From positions 841,895 to 905,894 of the forward strand of contig NZ_JABFAO010000004.1 in the NCBI RefSeq assembly GCF_017168235.1: DNA of 64,000 nt, written 5' to 3'. Numbering within the stretch: position 1 is the first letter of the stretch; each line of letters begins with the position of its first letter. Below are positions 16,325 through 26,616 of this stretch, in pieces. Made by a program: the position numbers and the translations under genes. This stretch comes from Rhodococcus sp. KRD197. Its GTDB lineage: Bacteria; Actinomycetota; Actinomycetes; Mycobacteriales; Mycobacteriaceae. The notes beneath the pieces are model-generated. The model was not told the DNA's origin, searched no databases, and saw only the letters and a program-made list of their open reading frames with translations.

Positions 16325-16346
16325 CGAAGAGAGTGGGAGGTGTCGA

Positions 16347-16778
16347 GTGTTCCTCGGTACCTACACGCCCAAGCTCGACGACAAAGGCCGGTTGACGCTG
16401 CCGGCGAAGTTCCGCGAAGCGCTGGAGGGTGGGTTGATGGTGAGTAAAGGTCAGGACCACAGCCTCGCCATCTACACCCAGGACGCGTTCGCGGAAAAGG
16501 TTCGGAAACTGACCGAGGCCTCGCGCTCCAACCCGGTTGCTCGCTCGTACATACGGCAGCTCGGCGCAGGCACCGACGAGCAGAAGCTCGACGGCCAGGG
16601 GCGAATCACCCTGAGGGCGGACCACCGCCAGTACGCAAACCTCGAGCGCAACGTCGTCGTGAACGGATCCATCGAGTTCATCGAGGTCTGGAACGAAGAG
16701 GCGTGGGCTCGCTACTCGGCCGAGAGTGAGCAGAGTTTCTCGGACGCGTTCGACGAATCGCTGGAAGGCATCGTGTAG
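16347..16778 (+). CDS. mraZ: Transcriptional regulator MraZ
   Basis: A 143-residue MraZ protein with two tandem SpoVT/AbrB-like domains: the first around [19 protein letters not shown], the second around [17 protein letters not shown]. MraZ forms a ring that binds repeats upstream of its own gene and represses the division and cell-wall operon. The GTG at 16347 follows GGGAGG by seven bases. It is the first gene of the dcw cluster. An unusual 121-base inverted-repeat element separates it from rsmH. Confidence 0.96.
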   Translation: MFLGTYTPKLDDKGRLTLPAKFREALEGGLMVSKGQDHSLAIYTQDAFAEKVRKLTEASRSNPVARSYIRQLGAGTDEQKLDGQGRITLRADHRQYANLERNVVVNGSIEFIEVWNEEAWARYSAESEQSFSDAFDESLEGIV

Positions 16779-16800
16779 CCGCCCGGATCAACACGCCGAG

Positions 16801-16921
16801 TGCCGCGAGGCCTCTGCCCGATCAGAACCCTGACGTTCTTCCCCAACGCCAGGTTTCGCAGATCAGGACCCTGACGTTCTTCCCCAACGCCAGGTTCCTA
16901 TCGGACAGGGACCTCGCGGCA
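16801..16921. repeat. Nested inverted-repeat element with two tandem hairpins
   Basis: An outer 22-base inverted repeat (16801-16822 with 16900-16921; first and last ten bases perfect, TGCCGCGAGG/CCTCGCGGCA) encloses two 36-base tandem copies (16820-16855 and 16861-16896, 35/36 identical). Each copy folds on itself: CCTGACGTT, loop CTTCCCC, AACGCCAGG. Read as plus-strand RNA the stems contain C-A mismatches; read from the minus strand those become G-U pairs. It fills most of the mraZ-rsmH gap. It may be a structured RNA element or a small mobile repeat. Confidence 0.75.
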
Positions 16922-16991
16922 TTCGCCCCCATCATCGATCTATGTGAGCACCGCACGAGGGTGTTCACAAGCAAGACCGGGAGGAAACATT

Positions 16992-18035
16992 GTGGAAGGC
17001 GACACGAACTCGCCCGACCCGGAGATCGCTCCCGAGCTAGTCGGAACGTCGAAGGCTTTCGAACCCGAACATATTCCAGTTCGACTGGGCCGGGCAGACG
17101 AGCTTCTCGGACCTGCACTGACTGCAGTTGCGGCGCGAGGTGAGTCGCCGGTCATGATCGACGCGACACTCGGTCTCGGCGGTCATTCGGAGCATTTCCT
17201 TCGTACCTATCCGACACTCCGGTTGATCGGACTCGATCGCGATCCGGATGCACTCCGGCTCGCGAGCAAGCGTCTCGCCGGTTTCTCCGATCGGACGACG
17301 TTCGTGCACACCACCTACGACGGAATCGGTGCTGCATTGGAAGAGGCCGGGTTGCCGGAACGTGACGCGGTGCATGCAATCCTGTTCGATCTCGGCGTCT
17401 CCTCCATGCAACTCGACGAAGCCGAACGCGGATTTGCGTACTCGGTGGATGCTCCGCTGGACATGCGCATGAATCCCACCGTGGGTATCACCGCGGCGGA
17501 CGTTCTCAATACTTATTCGCACGGTGAGATCGCGCGCGTTCTGAGCACTTACGGCGAGGAGCGGTTCGCGGGCCGGATAGCCTCCGCGGTCGTTCGACAG
17601 CGCGAAGCGAAGCCATTCACCACCAGTGCCGCGCTTGTCGAACTGCTCTACGCGTCGATCCCTGCTGCCACTCGACGAACGGGTGGCCATCCCGCCAAAC
17701 GAACGTTTCAGGCGTTGCGGATAGAGGTCAACGGTGAGCTGGACTCGTTGAAGCGGGCAGTCCCGGCAGGTCTCGACGCGCTCGCGGTCGGGGGTCGGGT
17801 GGTGTTCATGTCGTACCAATCGCTCGAGGATCGCGTGGTCAAGAGAGAGCTGGCGCCGCGCGTCAAATCGACGAGCCCCGAGGGGCTTCCCGTTGAGCTT
17901 CCGGGTATGGGGCCGGAGTTTCGTCTGCTCACCAGAGGTGCCGAGCGCGCCTCTGACCAAGAAATCGAAGAGAACCCGCGTTCGGCGCCAGTACGTCTGC
18001 GCGCGGCGGAGCGGATTGCGAGGAAATCGGCATGA
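16992..18035 (+). CDS. rsmH: 16S rRNA m4C1402 N4-methyltransferase
   Basis: A 347-residue SAM-dependent methyltransferase (formerly MraW) that modifies N4 of C1402 in 16S rRNA. Motifs: the SAM site [56 protein letters not shown], and [10 protein letters not shown] near the end. GTG at 16992 has GGGAGG seven bases upstream; an earlier in-frame GTG (16944) lacks this. The stop overlaps the next start as ATGA. In-frame sequence upstream is explained by the intergenic element. Confidence 0.96.
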   Translation: MEGDTNSPDPEIAPELVGTSKAFEPEHIPVRLGRADELLGPALTAVAARGESPVMIDATLGLGGHSEHFLRTYPTLRLIGLDRDPDALRLASKRLAGFSDRTTFVHTTYDGIGAALEEAGLPERDAVHAILFDLGVSSMQLDEAERGFAYSVDAPLDMRMNPTVGITAADVLNTYSHGEIARVLSTYGEERFAGRIASAVVRQREAKPFTTSAALVELLYASIPAATRRTGGHPAKRTFQALRIEVNGELDSLKRAVPAGLDALAVGGRVVFMSYQSLEDRVVKRELAPRVKSTSPEGLPVELPGMGPEFRLLTRGAERASDQEIEENPRSAPVRLRAAERIARKSA

Positions 18036-18799
18036 CTGTCACCGCGGGTACGGCTCCGGCGAAGCGTCGGCGACGGTCGAAGGGATCGGAACCCGAAACT
18101 GGGCGTTCCGGAGCGGCTCTCCGCGCATACGAGAGGCGTCAGCAGCGGGCCAGCGCTCGCGGGTTGGGTGCCGGAAATCCGGCGGAGCGTGGATCTCTGA
18201 CTGCGTCCGCGATCACTGCCCGAATTCCTTTCGTGGCGCTGATCATCGGATTGCTTTCGCTGGGACTGGGTCTGACCCTTCTGCTCACGACCCGTTCTGC
18301 GGGTGACTCGTACATGCTCAGTGACGCGAAGGCCTACAACCAGAGTCTCGTCCAGGAACGTGCGTCGCTGCAGCGGGACGTCGAGCTTGCGGATTCCGCG
18401 CCCGAGCTGGCCCGAAAAGCCGCAGAGCAGGGCATGATTCCTGCCCTCGACACCGCGCGCCTTCTCGTCGCGGAGGACGGCTCGGTCCAGGTGATCGGTA
18501 CGCCACAGCCTGCGCAGGGCGCGCCCGTGGCCCCGTTGGATCCCCCGTCGGAGGTGGCTGCAGCGAACTCGGATCGGTCGACGGGATCGTCCGAATCCGG
18601 TTCTGCCGGCAGCTCGAGCAACTCCCTGCCTGCGCGTGCCGCAAGCTCAACAGCCGACTCCGTCCCGCGTGCCAGTTCGGTCCCACCGGTCACACGCGCC
18701 ACGCCGAACACATCGAATGCCGCTGGAACCGCAGCCCTCGGTGAACAATTGGTTCCCATGAGCATCCCGTCGGCGAGTCCTTCGGGTAGTCGGCAGTGA
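18032..18799 (+). CDS. ftsL: FtsL-like division protein
   Basis: A 255-residue bitopic protein in the ftsL position (Rv2164c). It has a basic cytoplasmic N terminus of about 65 residues, one membrane helix ([20 protein letters not shown]), a short periplasmic helical region with leucine-zipper-like heptads ([22 protein letters not shown]), and a long low-complexity Ser/Ala/Pro-rich tail. FtsL with FtsQ and FtsB activates FtsW/FtsI at the septum. The start overlaps rsmH (ATGA) and the stop overlaps pbpB (GTGA). Sequence conservation is low, so the call depends on architecture and position. Confidence 0.82.
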   Translation: MTVTAGTAPAKRRRRSKGSEPETGRSGAALRAYERRQQRASARGLGAGNPAERGSLTASAITARIPFVALIIGLLSLGLGLTLLLTTRSAGDSYMLSDAKAYNQSLVQERASLQRDVELADSAPELARKAAEQGMIPALDTARLLVAEDGSVQVIGTPQPAQGAPVAPLDPPSEVAAANSDRSTGSSESGSAGSSSNSLPARAASSTADSVPRASSVPPVTRATPNTSNAAGTAALGEQLVPMSIPSASPSGSRQ

Positions 18800-20754
18800 C
18801 CAGGCCGTCCACCGGAAGGCCTCGCCGTAAGCCGCTGTCGCGGAATGCATCCGACGATCAGCGATACGGCGTCCCGCGTCGTCGAGCCGAATCGTCTCGA
18901 CGTCCGGGAGCACCCGCCGGTCGACCGCGCGCGGGATCCGATACACGCTTCGATGCGTCGTCCTTCGCTTTTCGAAGCGGGTTCGGCCGTATCGCCATGT
19001 TCGGTGTACTGGCCGTGGTGGCCCTGCAGTTGGTTTGGATCATGGGAGTCGACGGGCACCGACTCTCCGCCGAGGCGGCCTCGCAACGAACAACGACGCT
19101 CGTCGATCCGGCGACTCGAGGCTCGATCATGGACCGCAACGGCAAGCCCATCGCATTCACGATGGAAGCGAAAGCGCTGACCTTCCAGCCTGTCCGGGTT
19201 CGCCGTGAACTGGACGAGGCGCGCGCGAAGGATCCGACGAAGCCGTCCACGCAAGACCGACTCGATGCGATCGCGGCCGGGATACACGATGAACTGGGCG
19301 ATCTCGCACCCGAGGACGTCATTCTCGACAAACTCGAAAGCGACGACACCTTCACCTATCTGGTGCGCGGAGTGGATGCGACCATCGCTACGCGGATCAG
19401 CGAAGAATTCGAAGAAGTCGGTCTCGAACGACAGGACATTCGCGAGTACCCCGGTGGGTCCCTCGCTGCCAATCTGGTGGGAGCAACCGGCTGGGACGGT
19501 CACGGACTCCTGGGGCTCGAAGACTCTCTGGACTCGACGTTGGCCGGAACCGATGGGTCACAGACCTACGATCGCGGGTCCGACGGCGCTGTCATCCCAG
19601 GTAGCTGGCGGGACAAGCAAACGGCCGTCAATGGTTCCGGTGTCGAACTGACCATCGACGCCGACCTGCAGTACTACGTGCAGCAGCAAGTTCAGCTCGC
19701 CAAAGATCTGTCGGGAGCAAAGAACGCTTCGGCAGTGGTGCAGGATGCGAGAACCGGTGAGGTTCTTGCGATGTCCAACGACAACACGTTCAACCCCGGT
19801 GTCGGTGTCGGAAACAACGACCGAAGCAAAGAGATGGGCAACCTCGCTGTCTCCACACCCTTCGAGCCCGGCTCGGTCAACAAGATCATCACTGCAGCGG
19901 CGGCGATCGAGTACGGACTGACAACACCCGAAGAGGTACTGCAAGTTCCCGGCAATATCTTCATGTCAGGTGTCTCGGTGAAGGATGCGTGGGAGCACGG
20001 CCTCGCGCCCTACACCACGACCGGCGTGTTCGGTAAGTCCTCGAACGTCGGCACCCTGATGCTTGCCGAGCGCGTCGGCGAGGATCGCTTCGCGGACATG
20101 CTGGCTCGTTTCGGTCTCGGACAGAGAACGGACGTCGGCCTACCCGGAGAGAGCGCGGGAAGCGTGCCGAATCGCGATCAGTGGTCGGGTGGCACGTTCG
20201 CGAACCTCCCCATCGGGCAGGGCCTGTCGATGACCCTGCTGCAGATGACTGCGATGTATCAGGCGATTGCCAACGACGGAGTACGCATCCCGCCGCGCAT
20301 CGTCGATGCCACGGTCGACCCGGACGGAAACAGGACAGAGACCGAACAGCCTGAGGGTGTCCATGTCGTCAGTCCGGAGACTGCGTCGACCGTCCGGCAG
20401 ATGTTTCGATCGGTCACCCAGGACGACAACGGCAACCAGCGGGGTACCGGCGTCGCCGCGGGCGTCGAGGGCTACCAGATCAGCGGCAAGACAGGCACCG
20501 CCCAGCAGGTGGATCCCAATTGCGGCTGCTACTCGAACTCGGACTATTGGATCACCTTCGCTGGTATTGCACCTGCGGACGATCCGCGCTACGTGATCGG
20601 AATCATGCTCGATGCTCCAACGCGGAGCGCCGATGGTTCCGGAGGGCAGTCGGCCGCGCCGTTGTTCCACAACATCGCCAGCTGGATGCTCGAACGCGAC
20701 AGCGTGCCGTTCTCTGCAGACCCCGGTCCGAAGCTGGTTCTGCAAGCCGATTGA
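18796..20754 (+). CDS. pbpB: Septal peptidoglycan transpeptidase PbpB/FtsI (class B PBP)
   Basis: A 652-residue class B penicillin-binding protein. It has a long basic cytoplasmic N terminus (about 70 residues), one membrane anchor (IAMFGVLAVVALQLVWIMGV), a pedestal domain and a transpeptidase domain. Catalytic motifs: S360-VN-K363 in FEPGSVNK, S415-S-N417, and K565-T-G567 in ISGKTGTAQ. It crosslinks septal peptidoglycan with FtsW. GTG at 18796 overlaps the ftsL stop. A 179-base gap follows before murE, the largest inside the murein part of the cluster. Confidence 0.95.
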   Translation: MTRPSTGRPRRKPLSRNASDDQRYGVPRRRAESSRRPGAPAGRPRAGSDTRFDASSFAFRSGFGRIAMFGVLAVVALQLVWIMGVDGHRLSAEAASQRTTTLVDPATRGSIMDRNGKPIAFTMEAKALTFQPVRVRRELDEARAKDPTKPSTQDRLDAIAAGIHDELGDLAPEDVILDKLESDDTFTYLVRGVDATIATRISEEFEEVGLERQDIREYPGGSLAANLVGATGWDGHGLLGLEDSLDSTLAGTDGSQTYDRGSDGAVIPGSWRDKQTAVNGSGVELTIDADLQYYVQQQVQLAKDLSGAKNASAVVQDARTGEVLAMSNDNTFNPGVGVGNNDRSKEMGNLAVSTPFEPGSVNKIITAAAAIEYGLTTPEEVLQVPGNIFMSGVSVKDAWEHGLAPYTTTGVFGKSSNVGTLMLAERVGEDRFADMLARFGLGQRTDVGLPGESAGSVPNRDQWSGGTFANLPIGQGLSMTLLQMTAMYQAIANDGVRIPPRIVDATVDPDGNRTETEQPEGVHVVSPETASTVRQMFRSVTQDDNGNQRGTGVAAGVEGYQISGKTGTAQQVDPNCGCYSNSDYWITFAGIAPADDPRYVIGIMLDAPTRSADGSGGQSAAPLFHNIASWMLERDSVPFSADPGPKLVLQAD

Positions 20755-20933
20755 GCGTGATCGACCTCTCGGCCCGTGGGTCGGGGGGCTGGGGGACCGG
20801 CACCCGCCGGTAACCTGACCCTTCGGTCCTCGTGCTCGGTTTCGAAATGTCGCTTTCCTCGACCTTTCGTTTCGGCCCGAGCGCAACCACCGTCTCAATG
20901 TCCCGCGCCAGCAGTTCAGCAGAAAGGAGCACA

Positions 20934-22535
20934 GTGTCTGTGCCAGCCGAGCCACAGCCTGCTCCGACCCCGTCCCGTCCGTCGAACCCCCCGCACACCA
21001 CTGTCGAGGACATCGCCGCCGCTGCGGACGCCACCGTCGTGCCGGCCGCAGACGGACAACATCGAATGGTGACCGGTGTGGACTTGCGCGCCCAATCCAT
21101 CCTCGACGGCGATCTTTTCGCTGCCTTGGCCGGATCGACGGCCCACGGGGCATCCTTCGCCGGTGACGCGATCGAGCGCGGAGCTGTCGCGATCTTCACC
21201 GATTCGGCCGGCCTCGAGATCCTGCAGCGACAGTTCCCCGTTCTACCGGTACCGGTGCTCGTGCACGACCAGCCGCGTACCGTGCTCGGCGATATGTCGG
21301 CACTCGTCTACGGACGACCCTCGGAAAAGATGACCGTGGTCGGGATCACCGGGACATCGGGCAAGACGACGACGGCGTACCTGCTCGAAGCGGCCTTGAC
21401 CGCCGCGGGCCGCCGCACCGGATTGATCGGCACGATCGAAACCAAGATTGCGGGCACTCGCGTACCCAGCGCCCTGACAACACCGGAAGCGCCGCAGCTA
21501 CACGCCTTGTTCGCATTGATGCTCGAACGTGGCCTCGACACCGTCGTGATGGAAGTTTCGAGTCACGCACTCTCACTCGGACGAGTGGACGGAACCGTGT
21601 TTTCGGTCGCTGCCTTCACCAACCTCTCGCAGGATCATCTCGACTTTCACGGCACCCTCGAGGACTACTTCCTCGCCAAGAGTCGACTGTTCGCAGCGGA
21701 TTCGCGTGTGCGATCCCAGTCTGCGTGCGTCTGTGTCGATGACGACTGGGGCCGCCGCATGGCCGACGTCGCCGCCTCGGGGGGATCCGACGTGATCACC
21801 GTGTCGGTGACCGGCAGTGCCGACTGGACCGTCGCCGATTGGGCGCCGGATCCCAGCGGCGCCCAGACCTTCACCCTGCTCGGCCCCGGCGGAGGCCGTC
21901 ACCACGCGTCGATACGGCTGCCGGGACGCTACAACGTCGCCAACGCGGTGCTCGCTGCCGCGATCTGCGATTCAGCTGGCGTCGACGTTCAACGGGCGGT
22001 GCCCGGAATGAAGGAGGTCGACGTACCGGGACGAGTGCAGCGCATCTCCCGGGGCCAGAATTTCCTGGCAGTGGTCGACTACGCCCACAAACCCGCCGCC
22101 GTCGAGGCAGTTATCGAAACCTTGCGCAAGCAGACCACCGGCAGAGTCGCCGTCGTGCTCGGAGCCGGGGGAAACCGCGACACCACGAAACGAGCGCCGA
22201 TGGGCGCAGCCGGTGCCAGAGGCGCTGATCTGCTGGTCATCACCGACGACAACCCGCGTTCGGAGGATCCCGCGGCCATCCGCGAGGCTGTACTGCTCGG
22301 CGCCATGTCACTCGCTCCCGAGGATCGCGGAGAAGTGAGGAACGTCGAGGGCCGCGGAAACGCCATTTCCGAGGCCGTGCGGTGGGCGCAGGACGGCGAC
22401 GTCGTTCTCGTCGCAGGTAAAGGGCACGAGACAGGGCAGGAGATCGGCGGCGTGAAGTATCCGTTCGACGACCGTGTCGTGCTGGCAGACGCCATCGATC
22501 GAAAGATCGGCCAACAAGCAGGAGCGACCTCGTGA
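20934..22535 (+). CDS. murE: UDP-MurNAc-tripeptide synthetase (meso-diaminopimelate adding)
   Basis: A 533-residue Mur ligase that adds meso-diaminopimelate to UDP-MurNAc-L-Ala-D-Glu with ATP. Motifs: P-loop [15 protein letters not shown], the catalytic region around [27 protein letters not shown], and DNPRSEDP, the DNPR form typical of diaminopimelate-specific enzymes. The GTG at 20934 follows AAAGGAG by four bases; GTG at 20940 is an alternative. An in-frame extension upstream lacks signals. The stop overlaps murF (GTGA). Confidence 0.95.
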   Translation: MSVPAEPQPAPTPSRPSNPPHTTVEDIAAAADATVVPAADGQHRMVTGVDLRAQSILDGDLFAALAGSTAHGASFAGDAIERGAVAIFTDSAGLEILQRQFPVLPVPVLVHDQPRTVLGDMSALVYGRPSEKMTVVGITGTSGKTTTAYLLEAALTAAGRRTGLIGTIETKIAGTRVPSALTTPEAPQLHALFALMLERGLDTVVMEVSSHALSLGRVDGTVFSVAAFTNLSQDHLDFHGTLEDYFLAKSRLFAADSRVRSQSACVCVDDDWGRRMADVAASGGSDVITVSVTGSADWTVADWAPDPSGAQTFTLLGPGGGRHHASIRLPGRYNVANAVLAAAICDSAGVDVQRAVPGMKEVDVPGRVQRISRGQNFLAVVDYAHKPAAVEAVIETLRKQTTGRVAVVLGAGGNRDTTKRAPMGAAGARGADLLVITDDNPRSEDPAAIREAVLLGAMSLAPEDRGEVRNVEGRGNAISEAVRWAQDGDVVLVAGKGHETGQEIGGVKYPFDDRVVLADAIDRKIGQQAGATS

Positions 22536-24058
22536 AAGCCATGACCATCGCGCAGATCGCCGACATCGTCGGCGGGAAGCTCCACGATGTCGACGACCCG
22601 TCCCGCGTCGTCGACGGCACCGTCGAATTCGATTCACGCAGAGTCGCTCCCGGGGGCCTCTTTCTCGCGCTGCCCGGCGCTCGCGTGGACGGTCACGACC
22701 ATGCGGTCGCCGCGGTGGATGCGGGTGCGGTGGCAGTGTTGGCCGCTCGTCCGCTCGGTGTGCCGACTATCGTGGTCGACCCGATCCCGCACGACGGCCG
22801 AGCAATGGCTCTCGAACACGACGCCGACGGGTCGGGCGCAGCGGTGCTGACCGCGCTCAGCGCGTTGGCCCGTGCCTCGGTGACGGAGCTGACAGCCACC
22901 TCGGGGCTCACCGTCGTCGGAGTCACCGGATCATCCGGCAAGACCTCGACCAAGGACCTGCTGGCATCGGTCCTTCGCCCGCTGGGCACAGTCGTCGCGC
23001 CGCCCGGATCGTTCAACAACGAACTCGGCCATCCGTGGACCGCGCTGCGCGCGGACGAGGAGTCCGATTTTCTCGTTCTCGAGCTGTCGGCGCGTGGTGT
23101 CGGTCACGTGGCCTCGCTGGCGCACGCGGCCCCGCCCCGCATCGGTGTCGTTCTCAACGTGGGTACGGCTCACCTCGGTGAGTTCGGATCGAGAGATCGG
23201 ATCGCTCTGGCGAAGGGTGAGCTGGTCGAGTCGCTCCCCAGCGCGGCAGACGGGGGAGTAGCGGTGCTCAATGCCGATGATCGCCTCGTCCTCGAGATGA
23301 AATCTCGGACCTCGGCACGCGTGGTGACCGTCGGGCACTCTGCCGATGCGGACATTCGTGCCGAGAACGTGGTGCTGGACGACCATGCGCGTGCACGTTT
23401 CACCCTGGTGACCCCGGTCGGCCGCACCGAGATAGAGCTGGCTGTGCACGGTGAACACCAAGTCGGTAACGCACTGGCTGCGGCAGCAGTGGCGCTCGAA
23501 TGCGGCGCCGAACTCAGCCAGATAGCTGACGCGCTCGCCGGCTCGGCTGCGGCCTCGGCCCGACGGATGGATGTGCGCACTCGCGCCGATGGCGTCACCA
23601 TCGTCAACGACTCCTACAATGCCAATCCGGATTCGATGCGTGCTGCGCTCAAGGCGTTGGTGTCGATGTCGAGGTCCGGAGGTGGCCCGCCCAGACGCAC
23701 CTGGGCGGTGCTGGGCGAGATGGGCGAGCTGGGACCGGATTCGGTGGTCGAGCACGACGCGATCGGACGGCTCGCGGTGCGTCTGGACGTCAGTCGGCTG
23801 ATCATCGTGGAGTCCGGAAGGCCCACACGGGCAATGCACCAGGGGGCGGTGATGGAGGGGTCCTGGGGTGAGGAGTCGATGCTCGTCCCGGACCACGCAG
23901 CAGCAGTCGCGGTGCTCGCGGCCGAGTTGGAGCCCGGTGACATCGTGCTGGTCAAAGCATCTCAGTCGGTCGCACTGTGGTCGGTTGCCGATGCGCTCGT
24001 ACAGAACACCGCTGCGGATGGGGAGAAGGACATCATGACACCGGAGGAATCGCAGTGA
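22532..24058 (+). CDS. murF: UDP-MurNAc-tripeptide--D-Ala-D-Ala ligase
   Basis: A 508-residue Mur ligase that attaches D-Ala-D-Ala, completing the UDP-MurNAc-pentapeptide. Motifs: [15 protein letters not shown] (ATP loop), [22 protein letters not shown], and [19 protein letters not shown] at 22532 overlaps murE; its stop overlaps mraY. A GGAGG near its 3' end (24042-24046) serves as the mraY ribosome binding site. Confidence 0.95.
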   Translation: MKAMTIAQIADIVGGKLHDVDDPSRVVDGTVEFDSRRVAPGGLFLALPGARVDGHDHAVAAVDAGAVAVLAARPLGVPTIVVDPIPHDGRAMALEHDADGSGAAVLTALSALARASVTELTATSGLTVVGVTGSSGKTSTKDLLASVLRPLGTVVAPPGSFNNELGHPWTALRADEESDFLVLELSARGVGHVASLAHAAPPRIGVVLNVGTAHLGEFGSRDRIALAKGELVESLPSAADGGVAVLNADDRLVLEMKSRTSARVVTVGHSADADIRAENVVLDDHARARFTLVTPVGRTEIELAVHGEHQVGNALAAAAVALECGAELSQIADALAGSAAASARRMDVRTRADGVTIVNDSYNANPDSMRAALKALVSMSRSGGGPPRRTWAVLGEMGELGPDSVVEHDAIGRLAVRLDVSRLIIVESGRPTRAMHQGAVMEGSWGEESMLVPDHAAAVAVLAAELEPGDIVLVKASQSVALWSVADALVQNTAADGEKDIMTPEESQ

Positions 24059-25134
24059 GACAGATCCTCTTCGCTGGAGGTATTGCGCTCGCAGTCGCGA
24101 TTCTGCTGACGCCGGTGCTGATCAAAGCGTTCTCGAAGCAGGGCTTCGGCCAGGAGATCCGAGTCGAGGGCCCGGCCAGTCACCAGTCGAAACGCGGCAC
24201 CCCGACCATGGGCGGCGTCGCCATACTCGCCGGCCTGTGGGCCGGCTACTGGGGCTCGCACCTCATCGGCGTCGGCTACGACGCGGACGGTCCGTCGGCG
24301 TCGGCTCTCCTCGTGCTCGGGTTGACCACGGTGCTGGGGCTCGTCGGGTTTCTCGACGATTTCATCAAGATCCGCAAGCAGCGCAACCTCGGACTGAACA
24401 AGACCGCGAAGCTGGTCGGGCAACTCGTCGCAGCCGTTCTGTTCGGAATACTCGCCCTGCAGTTCAAGGGTGAGAACGGACTCACCCCGGCCAGTCAGCA
24501 GCTCTCCTACGTCCGCGATATCGCGACCATCAGCTTGGGTCCCATCGTGTTCATCATCTGGTGCTACTTCCTGGTGACCGCCTGGTCCAATGCGGTCAAC
24601 CTCACGGACGGCCTCGACGGCCTCGCGGCGGGCTCGATGACGTTGGTGCTCGGTGCCTACACCGTCATCACGTTCTGGCAGTACCGGCAGGCATGTTCCA
24701 CCAACCCCGGACCGGGTTGCTACGACGTACGTGATCCGTTGGACCTTGCACTCATTTGTGCTGCAGCGGCCGGTGCCTGTATCGGCTTCCTCTGGTGGAA
24801 CGCCGCCCCGGCGAAGATATTCATGGGCGACACCGGTTCGCTCGCACTCGGTGGGTTGATCGCCGGTCTGTCCATCGTGACCCGGACCGAGCTCATCATG
24901 GTTGTCATCGCAGCGCTGTTCGTGGCCGAGGCGGCCTCCGTCGTGATCCAGGTTGCGGTATTCCGAACCAGCAGGCGTCGTGTCTTCCGGATGGCTCCGT
25001 TCCATCACCACTTCGAACTCGGTGGCTGGGCAGAAACCACGGTGATAATTCGATTCTGGTTGTTGGCCGCAATCGCGTCGGCGGTGGGTCTCGCGCTGTT
25101 CTACAGCGAGTATCTCGCCGCGGTCGGCGGCTAG
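24055..25134 (+). CDS. mraY: Phospho-MurNAc-pentapeptide transferase
   Basis: A 359-residue polytopic enzyme that transfers phospho-MurNAc-pentapeptide to undecaprenyl phosphate, forming lipid I. About ten membrane helices. Signature segments: [17 protein letters not shown] (Asp pair), [25 protein letters not shown] and [12 protein letters not shown]. The GTG at 24055 has GGAGG eight bases upstream and overlaps murF by four bases; the longer frame upstream is inside murF. Six bases separate it from murD. Confidence 0.96.
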   Translation: MRQILFAGGIALAVAILLTPVLIKAFSKQGFGQEIRVEGPASHQSKRGTPTMGGVAILAGLWAGYWGSHLIGVGYDADGPSASALLVLGLTTVLGLVGFLDDFIKIRKQRNLGLNKTAKLVGQLVAAVLFGILALQFKGENGLTPASQQLSYVRDIATISLGPIVFIIWCYFLVTAWSNAVNLTDGLDGLAAGSMTLVLGAYTVITFWQYRQACSTNPGPGCYDVRDPLDLALICAAAAGACIGFLWWNAAPAKIFMGDTGSLALGGLIAGLSIVTRTELIMVVIAALFVAEAASVVIQVAVFRTSRRRVFRMAPFHHHFELGGWAETTVIIRFWLLAAIASAVGLALFYSEYLAAVGG

Positions 25135-25140
25135 GCCGCT

Positions 25141-26616
25141 GTGTCCGAAGATGCTGTGTCCGAGGGTCTGGACTGGTTGAAGGGTAAGACCGTCCTCGTG
25201 GCCGGCGGGCGGATATCGGGCCTCGCGGCAGTGGTGCCGCTGCGCGAGCTCGGCGCCGAGGTCGTGGTCACCGACTCCGACCCGGATGCGATCGAAGCCG
25301 CGCGCTCGGTCGGTGCGGCGGGAGTGCGCCAGGATGAGCTCCTCGCCGACGAAGCGATGCTCGACCGGATCGCACTGGTGGTGACCAGTCCCGGATTTCG
25401 GCCTGACGCGCCCGTGCTCGCCGCAGCCGCGCAGCGCGGGATACCGATCTGGGGTGATGTCGAGCTGGCCTGGAGGGTCGACCGCGCGGCTATCTACGGG
25501 CCACCGGCGAAATGGTTGGTGGTGACCGGAACCAACGGAAAGACAACGACGACATCGATGCTGGCGTCGATCCTGTCGTCCGCAGGTCTGCCCAGTGCCG
25601 CGTGCGGCAACATCGGTCTTCCCATCCTGGACGCACTGCGCGCCACGCCGCACCCGACGGTGCTTGCGGTGGAACTCTCCTCCTTCCAACTGTTCTGGGC
25701 GCCTTCGGTGAAACCGGATGCGGGGGTCGTTCTCAACATCGCCGAGGATCATCTGGACTGGCACGGCGGAATGGACGGCTACACCTTGTCGAAAGCTCGC
25801 GCGCTGACCGGGGATGTCGCGGTTGTCGGTCTCGACGATGCGCGAGCAGCCGCGTTGGCGAGGACGTCGCCGGCGAATAAGGTCGTCGGCTTTCGCCTGG
25901 CGGAGCCGAACCGCGAAGAACTGGGAATACGCGACGGATACCTGATCGACGACGCGTTCGGTGCTGCGCGGCGACTGCTGCACACAGATGAGATCGTGCC
26001 TCAGGGCCCGGCCGGGTTCATGGACGCGCTCGCCGCTGCCGCACTCGCCCGTTCCATCGGGATCTCCGCCGAGCATGTCGCCACCGGACTACGGACGTAC
26101 AGCGTGGGCCCGCACCGCGCCGCGGTGGTCGCAACGGTTGCCGCGGTGACGTTCGTCGACGACTCCAAGGCGACGAATCCGCATGCGGCGCGGTCGTCGC
26201 TGCTCGCTCACGAACGGGTCGTCTGGATAGCGGGGGGACTGTTGAAGGGCGCGTCCGTCGACGAACTCGTCGCCGAGATCGCCCCGCGGCTCGTAGCTGC
26301 TGTGGTGATCGGGCGGGACGGGGCGCAGATCGCGGAGGCTTTGGCGCGACACGCGCCGAATGTTCCGGTCGTGACGTTCCCGCCGGGAGACGATACGGGT
26401 GTGACTCATGTGGCGGAAGATGCGGATGTAGTGATGCGAGCCGTCGTGCGAGAGGCCGCGTCTCGCGCACAGCCGGGAGATACCGTGCTTCTCGCGCCGG
26501 CCGCAGCGTCCCTGGACATGTTCGTCGATTACGGGCACCGAGGCCGAAGCTTCGCCGAGGCGGTCCTCGCACTCGACGGCGCCGAGATCGGGCGCGCCGG
26601 CGGGCACTCCTCGTGA
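25141..26616 (+). CDS. murD: UDP-MurNAc-L-alanine--D-glutamate ligase
   Basis: A 491-residue Mur ligase adding D-glutamate. Motifs: the Rossmann-like N terminus [17 protein letters not shown], the ATP loop [25 protein letters not shown], and [16 protein letters not shown] near the C terminus. GTG at 25141 lies six bases after mraY. The stop overlaps ftsW (GTGA). Confidence 0.95.
   Translation: MSEDAVSEGLDWLKGKTVLVAGGRISGLAAVVPLRELGAEVVVTDSDPDAIEAARSVGAAGVRQDELLADEAMLDRIALVVTSPGFRPDAPVLAAAAQRGIPIWGDVELAWRVDRAAIYGPPAKWLVVTGTNGKTTTTSMLASILSSAGLPSAACGNIGLPILDALRATPHPTVLAVELSSFQLFWAPSVKPDAGVVLNIAEDHLDWHGGMDGYTLSKARALTGDVAVVGLDDARAAALARTSPANKVVGFRLAEPNREELGIRDGYLIDDAFGAARRLLHTDEIVPQGPAGFMDALAAAALARSIGISAEHVATGLRTYSVGPHRAAVVATVAAVTFVDDSKATNPHAARSSLLAHERVVWIAGGLLKGASVDELVAEIAPRLVAAVVIGRDGAQIAEALARHAPNVPVVTFPPGDDTGVTHVAEDADVVMRAVVREAASRAQPGDTVLLAPAAASLDMFVDYGHRGRSFAEAVLALDGAEIGRAGGHSS

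Larger units (their letters stand above)
15833..16346. other. 514-base intergenic region upstream of the dcw cluster
   Basis: No convincing gene was seen. A 31-codon frame at 15839 has no support. From left to right the region holds the terminator at 15955-15988, two pairs of phased GTGGG boxes on the minus strand (16041-16060 and 16081-16100), another single minus-strand box (16215-16224), a TATGAT -10 candidate at 16254-16259 and the triple plus-strand MraZ-type repeat at 16295-16324. Confidence 0.7.

Noticed and set aside
23962-26076. A 704-codon open frame on the minus strand opposite murF, mraY and murD
   Set aside because: It is antisense to three certain Mur-pathway genes. Its composition is charged and repetitive, typical of the shadow frame of GC-rich coding DNA, and no domain is recognisable.
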